In this document: positions 10,324-21,434 of the stretch, piece by piece
Layout of the letters: each line of letters opens with the position of its first letter
Position numbering within the stretch: position 1 is the first letter of the stretch
Source: Hybos culiciformis
Lineage: Eukaryota; Arthropoda; Insecta; Diptera; Hybotidae
Assembly (NCBI GenBank): GCA_964007475.1
Contig: OZ023274.1
Location: 8,370,001 to 8,434,000 of the forward strand
Direction: 5' to 3'
Length of the DNA stretch: 64,000 nucleotides
Notes under the pieces: model-generated
Database searches by the model: none
What the model was told of the DNA's origin: nothing
What the model saw: only the letters and a program-made list of their open reading frames with translations
Made by a program: the position numbers and the translations under genes

Positions 10324-13183
10324 TTCAGATCTCGAATTTATTACCTATAATGTTGGGTCACTTATTGAACACAGTAGGCGTTTATTCTTAGATAAATTTT
10401 TAAACTTCCACAAAGCAAATTTTGTCTTCATTCAAGAAACAAAATTACAAGATAGGCATAGAATAGGACTTTCTAACTATAATATAATTCGGAACGATGC
10501 TTTACAGGGCACAGCTATCATATTAAATAAGAAAATTAAATACCAAAAAATTAACCCGTCATTGTCTTTTGCTTCCTGCTTTGCTGTAATTGATCTCAGA
10601 ATTCTTAACACTGTTAAAAAAATCCTAATTGGTTCAGTATACTTCCCTTCAAATTGTAAATTCGAGCACATTAGTAAGGAAATGTCAGCAATAAGTGAGC
10701 TAAGTAAACTATATGACTTTACTGTAATTGGTGGAGATCTAAACGCTAGACATATCAGTTGGGGAGATAAGGTTAATAATTTAAATGGTTCAGGGCTGTT
10801 TAGATGGTTTAACGAAAATATGTTTGTATCGGACTTACATAAAATTACACCAAATACCCCAACTTTCCCAAGAAGTTCTTCATACTTGGATCATTTTATT
10901 GTTAGTAACTCTTTGTTAGGGGCGGAAACAACTAACTACGACATTTGTACCATTTCCTCCTCTTCTGATCATTTTGCGGTCAAATTAAAAATCAAACTTA
11001 GTAACTTTGAATTTTTACTTAAAGAACCAGCATTAGTGCAGTCCTTTAATGACACTAATTGGGAAGCATTCAATACCGATATAAACAGAGGCCTATTAGA
11101 TATAGGAATAAACCCGAATAGAAATCTTAGAAATGATGAAATAGATGAAATCATCAATAAATTCACTGATCTACTCCATTCGAAAACTGTAGCTCATTCT
11201 CAAATGGTCCAAAACAAATTTCAAAAATACGGAAATTTACCGGTTGACATTAAAAATCTTTTGAAAATAAAATACAAGTGGCAAAAAAATCTAAAAAAAA
11301 TTTTCCACAAAAATTATAATAAAACCAACGATGAGTATAAAAACCAGCAGAATCAAATTTATTTACTTCGGAAAATTATTTCTGAAAAAATAAACATACA
11401 TCTAAATCTTAAATTTCAAGATAGATTAAACAAAATCAGGCCCGGTCCTGATGCATTTAGAGAAATAAACCGTATTGTAGGTAGAAACAGTAAAGCTAAC
11501 ACACTTAAAGTAACAGCTGATAACACTGTTTTGGACAGCACTGAAGATAAACTAAAAGCTTTCAAAAACCATTTTGATATAATCTTCAGCGAAAAACACC
11601 CCTGTAATAGATCAGAAAATTATAAGACGGTGATTAATACAGTGGATAACTTTTTTGAAACTAAAGCGATTCCTTCGTGTATAACCACATTCTCGCCTAA
11701 AAACAACTCACTTGAGCCACTCAACAACACTATATTCACCAACAGCTCTGTAATTTGTGATATAATTAAGTCCCTTAAAAATAAAAAATCTAGCGGTTTT
11801 GATAATATTTCTAACTACATCATTAAAAAGCTTTCAGGTGAGAGTATCAATTTTCTCGTGGTGGTGTTTAACAACTGTATCAACAACAGCTATTTTCCAT
11901 CCAGTTGGAAAATTGCTAAACTGCTGCCTATTCACAAGAAAGGTCAAAATTTTGAAGTTAACAGCTATCGCCCCATCTCACTTTTGTCAAATTTTAGTAA
12001 AATTCTCGAAAAAATTATCGCTCATAAAATGGATACAGATCTTAAGGAAAGCAACATTGAAGTGATTTCAGACTACCAATTCGGGTTTAAACACTCTCAC
12101 TCCACCTTACATGCGTTAACTAAGTTCCACCATGATATTGTGATTAACTTGAGGGAAAAAAAATGCACTACTTCAGCTATACTAGACGTAGAAAAGGCTT
12201 TCGACTCTGTGTGGACGAAGGGCCTGCTCTATAAAATAATACAAATCGGGTTTCCAGATCATCTTATTAAATTAATTAAATCTTTCCTCAGCAATAGAAC
12301 GTTAAATATTTTGATAGAAAATCTCAAATCAGAATCTGTCAATGTAAGAGCAGGGGTGCCACAAGGCTCTGTACTCGGACCAAAACTTTACAACCTCTTT
12401 TTATATGATTTTCCACACGAATACGTCAATGAAGATGAATCAGTAGGGAAAACGTTACTATTCGCTGACGACACTAATACTTACGCTAGTTCTTACTCCC
12501 CGAAAGATGCAACATTTAAGGTATTCTCCCATCTTCAAACTATTAACGATTATTATATCAAGTGGGGCATAAACTTAAACCCTTCTAAATCAAAAATAAT
12601 ATGTTTTCGTAATGCATCAGGAAAGGGAGGTAGAATGGTGGTTAAGGAAAGTAGAGATCTAAAAATAATCTTGGATGAAACGGAAATAGTATGTGACACT
12701 AACGTAAAATATCTGGGTGTTAATTTCAACAATCTGATGAAATTCAATAAGCAGGGAAGGTCTGCGTTGAATAAAGCAAATATTGCTTATAAAATTTTAT
12801 TACCACTTTTAATAAATAGACATCTTTTCATTAATACTAAACTACTCATCTACAAGATGCTAATTAAACCTGTCCTCACTTATGCGTTCCCAATCTGGTT
12901 CTCTATTTCCCCGCAGGTAGCAAAAGAAATTGAAATTTTTGAAAGAAAAATTTTAAGACTATGTGTTAATAAAAATTTTCAAAGTAGAACTAAAAGATTC
13001 TCGAATGAAACCATTTATAAAAAGGCTAAAATAATTCCAGCTATGACCTACTTGATTGACTTCACTCAAAAATTCGTAAATAAACTTGAAACTCATCCTA
13101 ATGAACTAATACGCTATTTATATGAAAGCGAAAAACGGTTTTCGTTAACAGACAATTATTATCTGCATCAGACAACGAAATAA
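10316..13183 (+). CDS. Non-LTR retrotransposon ORF2, apurinic-like endonuclease and reverse transcriptase
   Basis: Open frame of 955 aa. The endonuclease (about residues 8-225) shows YNVGSL, IQETKL, the catalytic GGDLNARHISWGD block, SSYLDHFIVS and the terminal SSDHFAV. The reverse transcriptase (about 490-800) shows FPSSWKIAKLLPIHKKG, SYRPISLLSNFSKILEKII, the first catalytic Asp in AILDVEKAFDSVW, GVPQGSVLGPKLYNLFLYD and the LFADDTNTY active-site box, then the thumb motif VKYLGVNF. There is no RNase H domain. All catalytic motifs appear intact, so this copy could be active. ORF2 begins inside the last 8 nt of ORF1. It nicks the target and primes cDNA synthesis for the element. Confidence 0.95.
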   Translation: MVNSDLEFITYNVGSLIEHSRRLFLDKFLNFHKANFVFIQETKLQDRHRIGLSNYNIIRNDALQGTAIILNKKIKYQKINPSLSFASCFAVIDLRILNTVKKILIGSVYFPSNCKFEHISKEMSAISELSKLYDFTVIGGDLNARHISWGDKVNNLNGSGLFRWFNENMFVSDLHKITPNTPTFPRSSSYLDHFIVSNSLLGAETTNYDICTISSSSDHFAVKLKIKLSNFEFLLKEPALVQSFNDTNWEAFNTDINRGLLDIGINPNRNLRNDEIDEIINKFTDLLHSKTVAHSQMVQNKFQKYGNLPVDIKNLLKIKYKWQKNLKKIFHKNYNKTNDEYKNQQNQIYLLRKIISEKINIHLNLKFQDRLNKIRPGPDAFREINRIVGRNSKANTLKVTADNTVLDSTEDKLKAFKNHFDIIFSEKHPCNRSENYKTVINTVDNFFETKAIPSCITTFSPKNNSLEPLNNTIFTNSSVICDIIKSLKNKKSSGFDNISNYIIKKLSGESINFLVVVFNNCINNSYFPSSWKIAKLLPIHKKGQNFEVNSYRPISLLSNFSKILEKIIAHKMDTDLKESNIEVISDYQFGFKHSHSTLHALTKFHHDIVINLREKKCTTSAILDVEKAFDSVWTKGLLYKIIQIGFPDHLIKLIKSFLSNRTLNILIENLKSESVNVRAGVPQGSVLGPKLYNLFLYDFPHEYVNEDESVGKTLLFADDTNTYASSYSPKDATFKVFSHLQTINDYYIKWGINLNPSKSKIICFRNASGKGGRMVVKESRDLKIILDETEIVCDTNVKYLGVNFNNLMKFNKQGRSALNKANIAYKILLPLLINRHLFINTKLLIYKMLIKPVLTYAFPIWFSISPQVAKEIEIFERKILRLCVNKNFQSRTKRFSNETIYKKAKIIPAMTYLIDFTQKFVNKLETHPNELIRYLYESEKRFSLTDNYYLHQTTK

Positions 13184-14281
13184 TCATGTTTAAACTGTTT
13201 AAACCTTAGCAGTGTGCTTTACTTGACTTGTTTATAATTTTAAGATTTCATCTAGGAGCTTGTTTAATTGGTTTGAAAGTTGCAAAAAGCTTTAAGCTTC
13301 TGATTTGAAATTAATTTAGCTTTCAATATTTTATTTATAAACAGTAATGCTGTTTATAAACAGTCCCGTTGTTTATAAGACATTTTAATATTATTATAAA
13401 TACAATACACGCCTTTGTGCAAACGAACGTCCTTAACACTTATTGCAAGCGATAACATTGTTCATTACATTGCCATTTTCGTCCTTCACCTCTTTAATTT
13501 TTTCACATACTTCGGACCTAGACTTTCTTTTGACTCTAAATAGGAAAACATTTTTTTTTTAATTCTCACAAATAATTTAGATATTTGGCTTAGAACATTC
13601 CATTTTAAAAATTTTATTGAAATAATTGTAAGCGGTATGATTGTTTATAAACACAACCACTATTTATAAATATAGCAAATGCTTACAATCAATACGCAAA
13701 GTTTAAAAGCTTTTTCATTTCAAGTATTTTGTTTGCTTTGTGAGAATTAATTTATCAGCTTACGAGTAAATGAATTGTAACGTTTAAACATTTAAAGCTT
13801 TCATACTTCGTTTGATTTGAATTGTTTAGTTTAAAAGTATGTGTTGCTTGAATCGGTTTGATTGGTTTTTTAATGATTATTTCGTTCTCTAATCTGCATC
13901 CTGTTAACATAGTAAATGATAATACTCTTCTTTTAACCATCGACAATGAACTCTCACCACAGGTTCCCTCCTTTTATAGTAAAGTTAGCCCGAACACTTT
14001 AAGAGGTTAACTATTTTGTTTTGTTAGTTTTCTAGTTAGTAGTCTAATATTGTTATTTTAGTTTTAATTTAGTTCCTAAGCAATGTATCATAGCTATACA
14101 AGCAAATGTAATAGTGTCTTTGAGCATACACTTTAAACGCTATAACTAATTAATAAAATTATAAATAATAATGTCAATTATAATAAATGTGAGCCATGTT
14201 GGCAATATCCTATAATATAAAACATCAACAAGGGCAACACATTACAGCCCATGTATTTATATCTTTATAATTAACTAATAA
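13184..14281 (+). other. 3' UTR of the non-LTR retrotransposon, first part
   Basis: No coding region. The stretch contains several self-complementary TGTTTATAAACA-like motifs near 13335-13375 and 13640-13670, and an AATAAA-type region near 14150. It belongs to the retrotransposon, because the matching 3' target duplication lies downstream at 14722-14734. The UTR resumes at 14638-14721 after the nested inverted-repeat element. Confidence 0.65.
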
Positions 14282-14637
14282 GGCTGTCACACTTCGGCTT
14301 TTTAATGGCTTTTTGAAAAAGCTATCATCGTTGTGGCTATTTCGTGGCTTTTTCCATACAAAAAAAAGAAAAAAAAGCTAGTGGCTTTTCAAAAAGCCAC
14401 TAGAAAATCAGGGATCAAATAACAAATGAGCTCTGTGAGAAAAAAATAAACTAACAATTGCATACTTTCAGGAAGTTGGCGGCAATTTTTTAAAAAAAAC
14501 GAATAAAAAAACAAAAAAAATTCCCAAAAAAAAAGGAAAAACGAGAAAAAAAAAGAAAAAAAACCAAAAAGTGCAAGTGTGAACGCATTTAAAAAAGCCG
14601 TCATGAGTAGTGGCTTTTTAGTTGTAGTGTGACTCGC
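14282..14637. mobile_element. Nested inverted-repeat element (MITE-like) in the retrotransposon 3' UTR
   Basis: The ends are imperfect inverted repeats: GGCTGTCACACT on the left and AGTGTGACTCGC on the right. They are flanked by TAA (14279-14281) and TTA (14638-14640), close to the TWA target of PIF/Harbinger but not an exact duplication. The interior repeats GGCTTTTT / AAAAAGCC at least six times, including the palindrome GTGGCTTTTCAAAAAGCCAC, and has an A-rich purine tract at about 14490-14570. There is no protein-coding remnant. The exact ends and superfamily are uncertain. Confidence 0.55.
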
Positions 14638-14734
14638 TTATAATGTAAGAATAAGATATCATGATGTAAATGTAAACAAAAAAAAAAGAAGTCTCAAATA
14701 AAAACTTACTTACTTACTTACTTTTCATTCAAAA

Positions 14735-14817
14735 TAAGAGTAAATTGCATTTGAAATATAGGTAGTAACTTTTTGTTGGTAAACAAATAACAAAATAGAA
14801 ATCGGCCGAAGACAAAA
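14735..14817 (+). promoter_or_regulatory. Immediate upstream region of OSGEP
   Basis: Only 83 bp separate the 3' target duplication of the retrotransposon from the OSGEP start codon, so most of the original OSGEP promoter is now on the far side of a 6.3-kb insertion. The sequence shows no clear TATA box. A short GC-richer stretch, ATCGGCCGAAGAC, precedes the ATG. Confidence 0.4.
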
Positions 14818-16369
14818 ATGGTAATTTCATTGGGAATTGAAGGAAGTGCCAATAAAATTGGTGTAGGAATTATAAGAAATGGTGAAGTTCTTGCTAATTG
14901 TCGTAGAACTTATATAACACCGCCGGGTGAAGGATTTTTACCCAAAGAAACAGCTCAACATCATCGGTCGAAAATTTTTATTTTAATTAAAGAAGCACTG
15001 GCCGAATCTAAAATACAACCATCAGAAATTGATGTTCTGTGTAAGTATATACCTATTTGTTATAAATATTCAACTTGGATGGGTAGGCAACATTACATAG
15101 GTAGGTAATTCCTCGTCGTGATTAATGATTGTCAAACTTAAGAATTGTTCTCACTTTGTTGTTTTGTAATCTACACGTACCTTAACTCGTAGGTACCTAA
15201 ACTCTAGAAATGTTACATCCAACTATTTTAAATATACCGTTTACTAAAGAAATATTCCTTTGTTCAAACATTTTACTTTTAGGTTACACTAAAGGCCCCG
15301 GAATGGCACCACCATTATTGATTGTTGCAATTGTGGCTCGAACGCTGGCACAAATATGGAATAAACCAATTTTAGGTGTTAATCATTGCATTGGTCACAT
15401 AGAAATGGGACGATTAATAACAAAAGCACAAAATCCTACAGTTTTGTATGTAAGTGTATTGCGAAAAATATCAAACATAATATTATAGTATCGAACTGAA
15501 AATGTGAAATGAACGGATCATAAAAGTTATAATTTTTAATCTATATTATATTAAAGTACCTCTTTTCGTTTTCAATCTGTATTTTTTTTTTTTGCATTAT
15601 TAGGTAAGTGGTGGTAATACACAAATTATTGCCTATTCAAATAAGAAATATAGAATTTTTGGTGAAACAATTGATATTGCTGTCGGGAATTGTTTAGATC
15701 GTTTTGCAAGAATCATAAAATTATCAAATGATCCAAGTCCTGGGTATAATATTGAACAATTAGCTAAAAACGGAAAAAAACTATTGAAATTGCCGTATGT
15801 AGTAAAAGGAATGGACGTCAGTTTTTCAGGACTTCTATCATTTATTGAAAAGGAAGCAAATCCAGAGAAATTTAAAAAGAATCAAAAGAAAAAAATAAAA
15901 ACAAATGAAATTGATGAAAAATATTCAGATGAAGATTTATGTTTTTCATTGCAAGAAACTATTTTCGCTATGCTTGTTGAAACGACAGAACGAGCAATGG
16001 CGCACTGTGATTCAAATGAAGTAATTATTTAAATTAGTTTTTATTCTTATTTTCTCATTAGTATTAGTAGTTGTAAAATTTATTTTCTGATAGAAGTGAA
16101 TAGAATATGAGCAATATTTTTTTTAGGTTTTAATTGTCGGTGGGGTTGGTTGCAACGAACGATTGCAGGAAATGATGAAAATTATGTGTGAAGAACGCGA
16201 TGGTAAATTATTTGCAATTGACGAAAGATATTGCATTGATAATGGATTGATGATAGCACATGCTGGTGCTGAAATGTTTAATTCAGGGATTAAAATGAAA
16301 TGGGAAGATACTACTATTACACAAAGATTCCGAACTGATGATGTTTTGGTAACTTGGAGAGACGATTAG
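14818..16369 (+). CDS. OSGEP: tRNA N6-threonylcarbamoyladenosine synthase, KEOPS catalytic subunit OSGEP/Kae1
   Basis: Four exons, 14818-15040, 15283-15449, 15604-16020 and 16127-16369, splice in phase to 349 aa, close to the usual ~335. The ASKHA-fold enzyme transfers threonylcarbamoyl to A37 of ANN-decoding tRNAs within KEOPS. Visible landmarks are the N-terminal [15 protein letters not shown], the PPGEGF motif, the [11 protein letters not shown] loop, the metal-binding histidines in [11 protein letters not shown], the nucleotide-binding VSGGNTQ, the VSFSGLL region, [12 protein letters not shown] and the metal-binding Asp in [14 protein letters not shown] Lys-rich insertion (about residues 234-250) sits before the conserved [10 protein letters not shown]. 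Exon 3 begins with GTAAGT, the same hexamer that forms the donor of exon 2. An ATTAAA signal lies at 16414-16419. Confidence 0.95.
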
Positions 16370-17480
16370 AAAATATTTTGTTTTTAATGTAAAATATGAA
16401 TTTATTATTGTGAATTAAAGTTTTATTACCTATTATTTTTTTAACAGAAACATTTTCAAAAGCTTAAAAAACATTTTTAAATCAGTGGCATATAGTTTTT
16501 TTTCCAATTCCTTATTATATAAAATAAAATAGAAATTCCAGATTTATTTAGATACAAGGAATTACGTTTCGGTTAAAAAATAAACGAAAATCATTATCTC
16601 AAATTATCTAGGTATATATTTTGATGAAATTCAAATAATTATTTTTATTTTCGCTCGAATGGAAAGAATATTAATTTAATATATTTTGATTTAATTATTA
16701 TTATTTATTTATTATAATGCACTTTTTTTTATTTTCATACTTTTATCTATTTCGTATTCGTCTATTTTGATGTCATATTGAAAATTTGAGAATTGTATGG
16801 ATTATCTCATTTTTTTTTAGTTCAAATTTTTCGAAAGGTTCTCAATTTGCATATAAGAAAAAAATATTTGAAATGTAGTGTTCATTTATACATTAAAAAA
16901 ATCAAATAACAAAATTTTAGGCTGAGTCTAAGCTTATTTTTATTTTACTAGTCTCAACTTCTTTGGACCAAAATGACTTCTTTCAAAAGTTATTCAAATT
17001 TTTATTATAGACCTTAATAAATTTCTTTGTGAAGTTTTATATTACTTTTTCCTTTATCTACTAATTTTACTGATTTACTATTATTTTAGTTTCTATATCA
17101 TATTCACCTTTAACTTTGGTTACGATCGACCTGTACTAATTCTAATCAAAATTCATTACTTTTGAATGAGGATAATTTCAACTCTTGGTGAATTTCAGTC
17201 TACTAGTTCTGAAATCCGTAAAAAAATTTTTTTAGGCAAAAAAAATAAAATAAGTATGATTTTTGAGTTTTTGATGGTATCTGAGAAAAAATATGAAAAG
17301 GAATAATTTTTCTTTATTTTTTATTAAGGTAAATCAATTGAATTTTTTCTTACAATTTAAAAGTAAATGCATATTTCATTTGTGATATCGAAATTCCAGG
17401 ATAGACGTAAATAATATTATCCAATATAATAAATCTTTAAAATCGGAATGAAATAATACAAAGTTTGAGACTAAGTCTAA
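16370..17480. other. Intergenic region between convergent OSGEP and MRE11
   Basis: AT-rich sequence with no supportable gene. It should hold both 3' UTRs. The OSGEP side has ATTAAA at 16414-16419. On the MRE11 side, several minus-strand AATAAA-like hexamers are possible around 17310. Nothing else stands out. Confidence 0.5.
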
Positions 17481-20345
17481 TTAATCTGAATCTTCAATTT
17501 CATAAATTATTGGTTTTGTGGTTCTCTTGGGCCTAGAACTTGTTGTTCGTGCTGGTTGTACACTGACCTCTAGAGGTGCTGGTATCGAACGACCACCCCT
17601 GGCAGCGGTACCGCCTCGTGTAGCTTTAGCTCTACCGCCTCGAATAGCTGTTTGTTTACTCGGCATAAAATCATCATCTGGTTTTTTTGGGTTTGACCGT
17701 CGTGATCTATTCGCTGGTGTTTCATCTAAAATTTCAATTTCATCCATATCTCTAAGTTCTTCTTTTTTAAATTCACCACTTTCGTCATACATCTTCAAAA
17801 CTTTATCAATATTTTCTTGAGCATTATCTTTAAAGTTTAAAATTTCTGAATTCATATTATCCTCAAGTGGAAGTTTTTCTAATAAATGGGAAATTGCGTG
17901 CTGTTTGTAATATCTAAAATTGAATATGGAAATTTAATCGAAATAGAAACGCAATATTTTTATTGGATATTTTAATAACCAAACTATATTTTCGAATCAT
18001 AGGCAGCATTTTAATCTAAAAAACTAAAACCTACCAGGACAAATTAAAAAAAAAAAAAACAAATAAAGAATACTTACTCCAAAATGCTCTCAGCTCCATT
18101 AAGATCATTTCTATCTACGAGTCTGTAGCAAATTTCTGATAAAATTTTTGATGAGGCAACTTTCAACTTTTTGGATTCATCTTGCATTTCGTCAAAATAT
18201 CGAGCCACAACATCTTCAACTCTGGCATCATCTTCAGCATTAAGATTTTTTTCATACGCCACTTCCATTGCGTGCGTATCCAATTTAGGTTCATTTTTAA
18301 TTTTTTTAATTTGCCTCTTAAATTTAACAATATCTCCTGGATTAGCGACCTATAAAAATAAAAACAAATTATTTAATTGATTTAGCAAAAAATGCAGCAA
18401 CTATCTCAAACTAGTTATATCCAAAAATGTTCAAAGTTTTAAAATCTAAAATTTTGGAATTAAAAATTTTCTGATTCAAATTTACAAGCAATTTTTTTCC
18501 GTGTCTAAAAATCCTGTTATATAAAAAAAGATAAAAACAAACGTACTTTGCGAGCAAATTGTTGACCAAATCTTATCGTATTAAACATTTGGTCTTCACT
18601 AGAATATAAAATTCTTAATCTTATTAATGGCAAATGAGGTTGCCGTGGATCATCCGTCAGCTGTAGTTCTGATCGTTTTAGCATCTCTTCAATTTTATTT
18701 TTTGCAATTTCAACAACTTTTTCTTCAGTGTTTCCTTCATCCAATTTGTATTCTTCCTTATATTCGTCCATCACAATTGATTCAAATACAAATGGTCGAA
18801 CCGTTTTTAATGCAATTGGTGCCATTTGAAAACCATTCTTATGAATTAATAAAATTCCACAATGTTTTTGCGAAGCTTCACCTTCAGCCAAGGAAGTAGC
18901 CACTGATGAACCCGGTTGACTTACAAAAAATTTACGACTAGAACTCTCTTCAGGGAAAATTCTGCAGTCATGTTCATGACCCCAAATAACTAAATTCAAA
19001 AATGATGGAAGAATATCTTCTGGAAGATAATTTGTGGCACCTCGATTTTCGGCTCGATTTTGATGTAAAACCATTAAATTAAACCAATCACCAGTTACAT
19101 CTGGTGGTTTTTCCATAACAACCTTAGATTCACGGAATAATCTAGCTAAACGAGCATCATGTATATGACTTAATCCATATAAAGCCAGTTGGGTTTCTCC
19201 TTTGCGCAATAAAATTGGATTGATCGTGATTTGTGTTAAATCAGTCCATTTGCCGAAATAATTCACCAAACCAGAAGTTGATAATAGATCTAATGAACTC
19301 AATCGACCGTAACCACTTGGATCGTCATGATTGCCATGAATTGAAAATACCGGTATAGATATATTCAAATTGGGATCTTCATAGTTGACGGTTTGATTTA
19401 ATTGATCTACGAAATGTACAGTTTGATCACTTAAAAATTCCAGTGCAATTGAACGATCTCCCAATGTAGTGCGACGCAGTAATCTCATACACCTGAAAAA
19501 TTTTTAATATTTTTTATTTTAGTAGTGACAAAGATTAGTGTTAAGTAATAAAATATTTGATTTGAAATCTGCTGATTAAATGTTAATGTTAAAATGATCT
19601 CAATTTATTTATACACATATGTATGTAATGTATATCTATAAAAGAAACATTAATGCTGTAGATTTAGATTAGATTTAATATTATGCAACTGAATAACCTA
19701 CGCGAACTCAGGGAGCGTTCAGGTTATCGCTTATAATATAATTTCGTATTGCTATTATAATTATTTTACTCTTTTTTATATTTACTTGCATCAATTAGGT
19801 ACCTATACAATTAAGTTTATCTCGTGTCAGTAGGTACCTATCTATATGGTTAAGTTAGGTAGGTACCTATAAAAAAAAATACTTTTTTAAGCATCTTTAG
19901 ATCAAATTATTTGAGGATAAATAACATTTAAAAATACAGCGGGAAAGTACCTACATTTTTTTTATGAAAAAAGAAATATAAAAGAAAAGCAATAATTTTT
20001 TTACTTGTTCAAAGTATTTTGTGTTGGAGTTGCTTCATGAAATAAATCTCCTCCAAGCAAGATAAAATCAACATCATTTGATTCGGCCAAATTTAAAATT
20101 TCTTCGAATGCAGTGAAACTGTCTTCACCTAAAAATATATAAAAAAAAAACAAAATTTAATGAAAACAATTTTTTAAATGCAAAATGATTATTTTTTTTT
20201 TTTTTTGTCCATCCATAGATAGAGCAGCAGAGGACGAACCTCGAATGGGATCTTTTTCCATATAACCGAGATGATTGTCAGTTGCAATCATAATTCTGAT
20301 TATATCCTCAAAATTAGCATTTGTTGAATTAGTATCTTCAGACAT
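17481..20345 (-). CDS. mre11: Double-strand-break repair nuclease MRE11
   Basis: Five minus-strand exons, 20345-20240, 20128-20005, 19492-18547, 18349-18078 and 17913-17481, splice in phase to about 626 aa. MRE11 is the nuclease of the MRN complex with RAD50 and NBS1. The phosphodiesterase motifs are all present: [33 protein letters not shown] and IWGHEHDC. The DNA-binding cap region and [11 protein letters not shown] follow. The C terminus is acidic and then has a glycine-arginine-rich segment ([11 protein letters not shown]...RGGR), the site of arginine methylation in animal MRE11, and ends IYEIEDSD. The first donor, CGAG|GTTCGT, is weak, but the junction restores the conserved DPIRG-EDSF boundary. 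The gene converges on OSGEP. Confidence 0.95.
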
Positions 20346-21341
20346 TTTTATTAATAAATTTTATATTAATTTAAGTTTTTTATTAAAAAATAGAAAAAAA
20401 AAATACAATTTATATTTTTCTAAAAAGCCGATAATTTTTTTTTTTTTAACCAAAAAAATAAAAATATGACGCCAAGTAAATATTGCCATATGCCAAAATA
20501 TATTTAGAAAAGACGCCGCCATAATATAAATACCAGTATTAACAAAAAATGCTGCCAGATCTCTGAAACAAAAAAAAACATTATTTTTTTCTGTTTCAAA
20601 ATATTTTAGTGGTTTTCATTTTTTTTCTGTTGTGTACAAATTTGTATGAAAGAATTAAAATATTCAACATGCATGTAAAAATTCAACTACACTTTCGAAG
20701 ATAGGTACCCTTAAATTTGACAGAAATTTTTTTGAACCTTTTTGGACTGTGAATTTTATTAATCTTTTAAAATGTATTTCGATAAAATTAGTATTCTAGA
20801 TATAAATTTATTTTCATATATTGTATTTTAAAACTCTCAATCGATTGTATTAGCCTTAATGAATATTCAGCGTTCGAACCATGGACTCGACTGGAACTGA
20901 AAATAGATTTCGATGAAAATAGGTGTGGAAAAAGATTTGATTTGTTCTAACTCTAAAATGCTAAGTAGGTAATAAGATAATACATTTGCAATGCAAAACA
21001 TAAACACAAGTTTTTTTACTTAATGCAGAAAATGTAAATAAAATTTACTTAATTAAATAATTACAAGTGTATTGACGCATGTAATATACCATTTACCGAG
21101 CTAAATTTACGATTGTAAATACAACTTACCGATCACATGCACATTAAAATAATTACTTAATGCTAGAGATAGAGTCGACGTAATTCACGCGCGTGTACGC
21201 ACGTAAAAAATCAAATTGTATGAAAATGTATGAGACCAGCTATACGCAACGACGTAAAACGTAGCTTACGCGCGTAAAAGTTGAAATATTTTAACTTTCC
21301 CAGTATTTTACGCCGTACATTGTGGAAATCATTTGTTTATA

Positions 21342-21413
21342 ATTGTGTTGTTTATTTTGTTGTAATTAGAAAAAAAAATTGTGTTGTTTATTTTGTTGTA
21401 TTTAGAAAAAAAA
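21342..21413. repeat. 36-bp tandem repeat inside the MITE, two copies
   Basis: Two adjacent copies of a unit beginning ATTGTGTTGTTTATTTTGTT, at 21342-21377 and 21378-21413, nearly identical, each ending in a poly(A) run. They lie between the left terminal repeat and the central palindrome. Confidence 0.8.
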
Positions 21414-21434
21414 AAATTTTACAAACAAATAATT

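Larger units (their letters stand above)
8382..14734 (+). mobile_element. Full-length non-LTR retrotransposon (Jockey-like) with 13-bp target-site duplication
   Basis: An exact 13-bp repeat, TTTTCATTCAAAA, occurs at 8382-8394 and 14722-14734. It brackets a unit with a ~230-bp 5' UTR, ORF1, ORF2 and a long 3' UTR ending in an ACTT tandem repeat (14704-14723). This is what target-primed reverse transcription produces. The element is 8395-14721, about 6.3 kb, or ~5.97 kb without the nested element at 14282-14637. ORF1 and ORF2 are both open, so the copy looks young. ORF1 has the Jockey-type PRE_C2HC plus zinc-knuckle layout, and ORF2 has endonuclease and reverse transcriptase without RNase H. 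A short tandem repeat in place of poly(A) at the 3' end is less usual for Jockey, so the clade is left open. Confidence 0.88.

Noticed and set aside
17518..17820. 100-codon plus-strand frame opposite the MRE11 C terminus
   Set aside because: It is the antisense shadow of the last MRE11 exon (GAR-rich region).
20865..20890. tRNA B-box-like GCGTTCGAACC
   Set aside because: No A box, acceptor stem or cloverleaf can be drawn around it.
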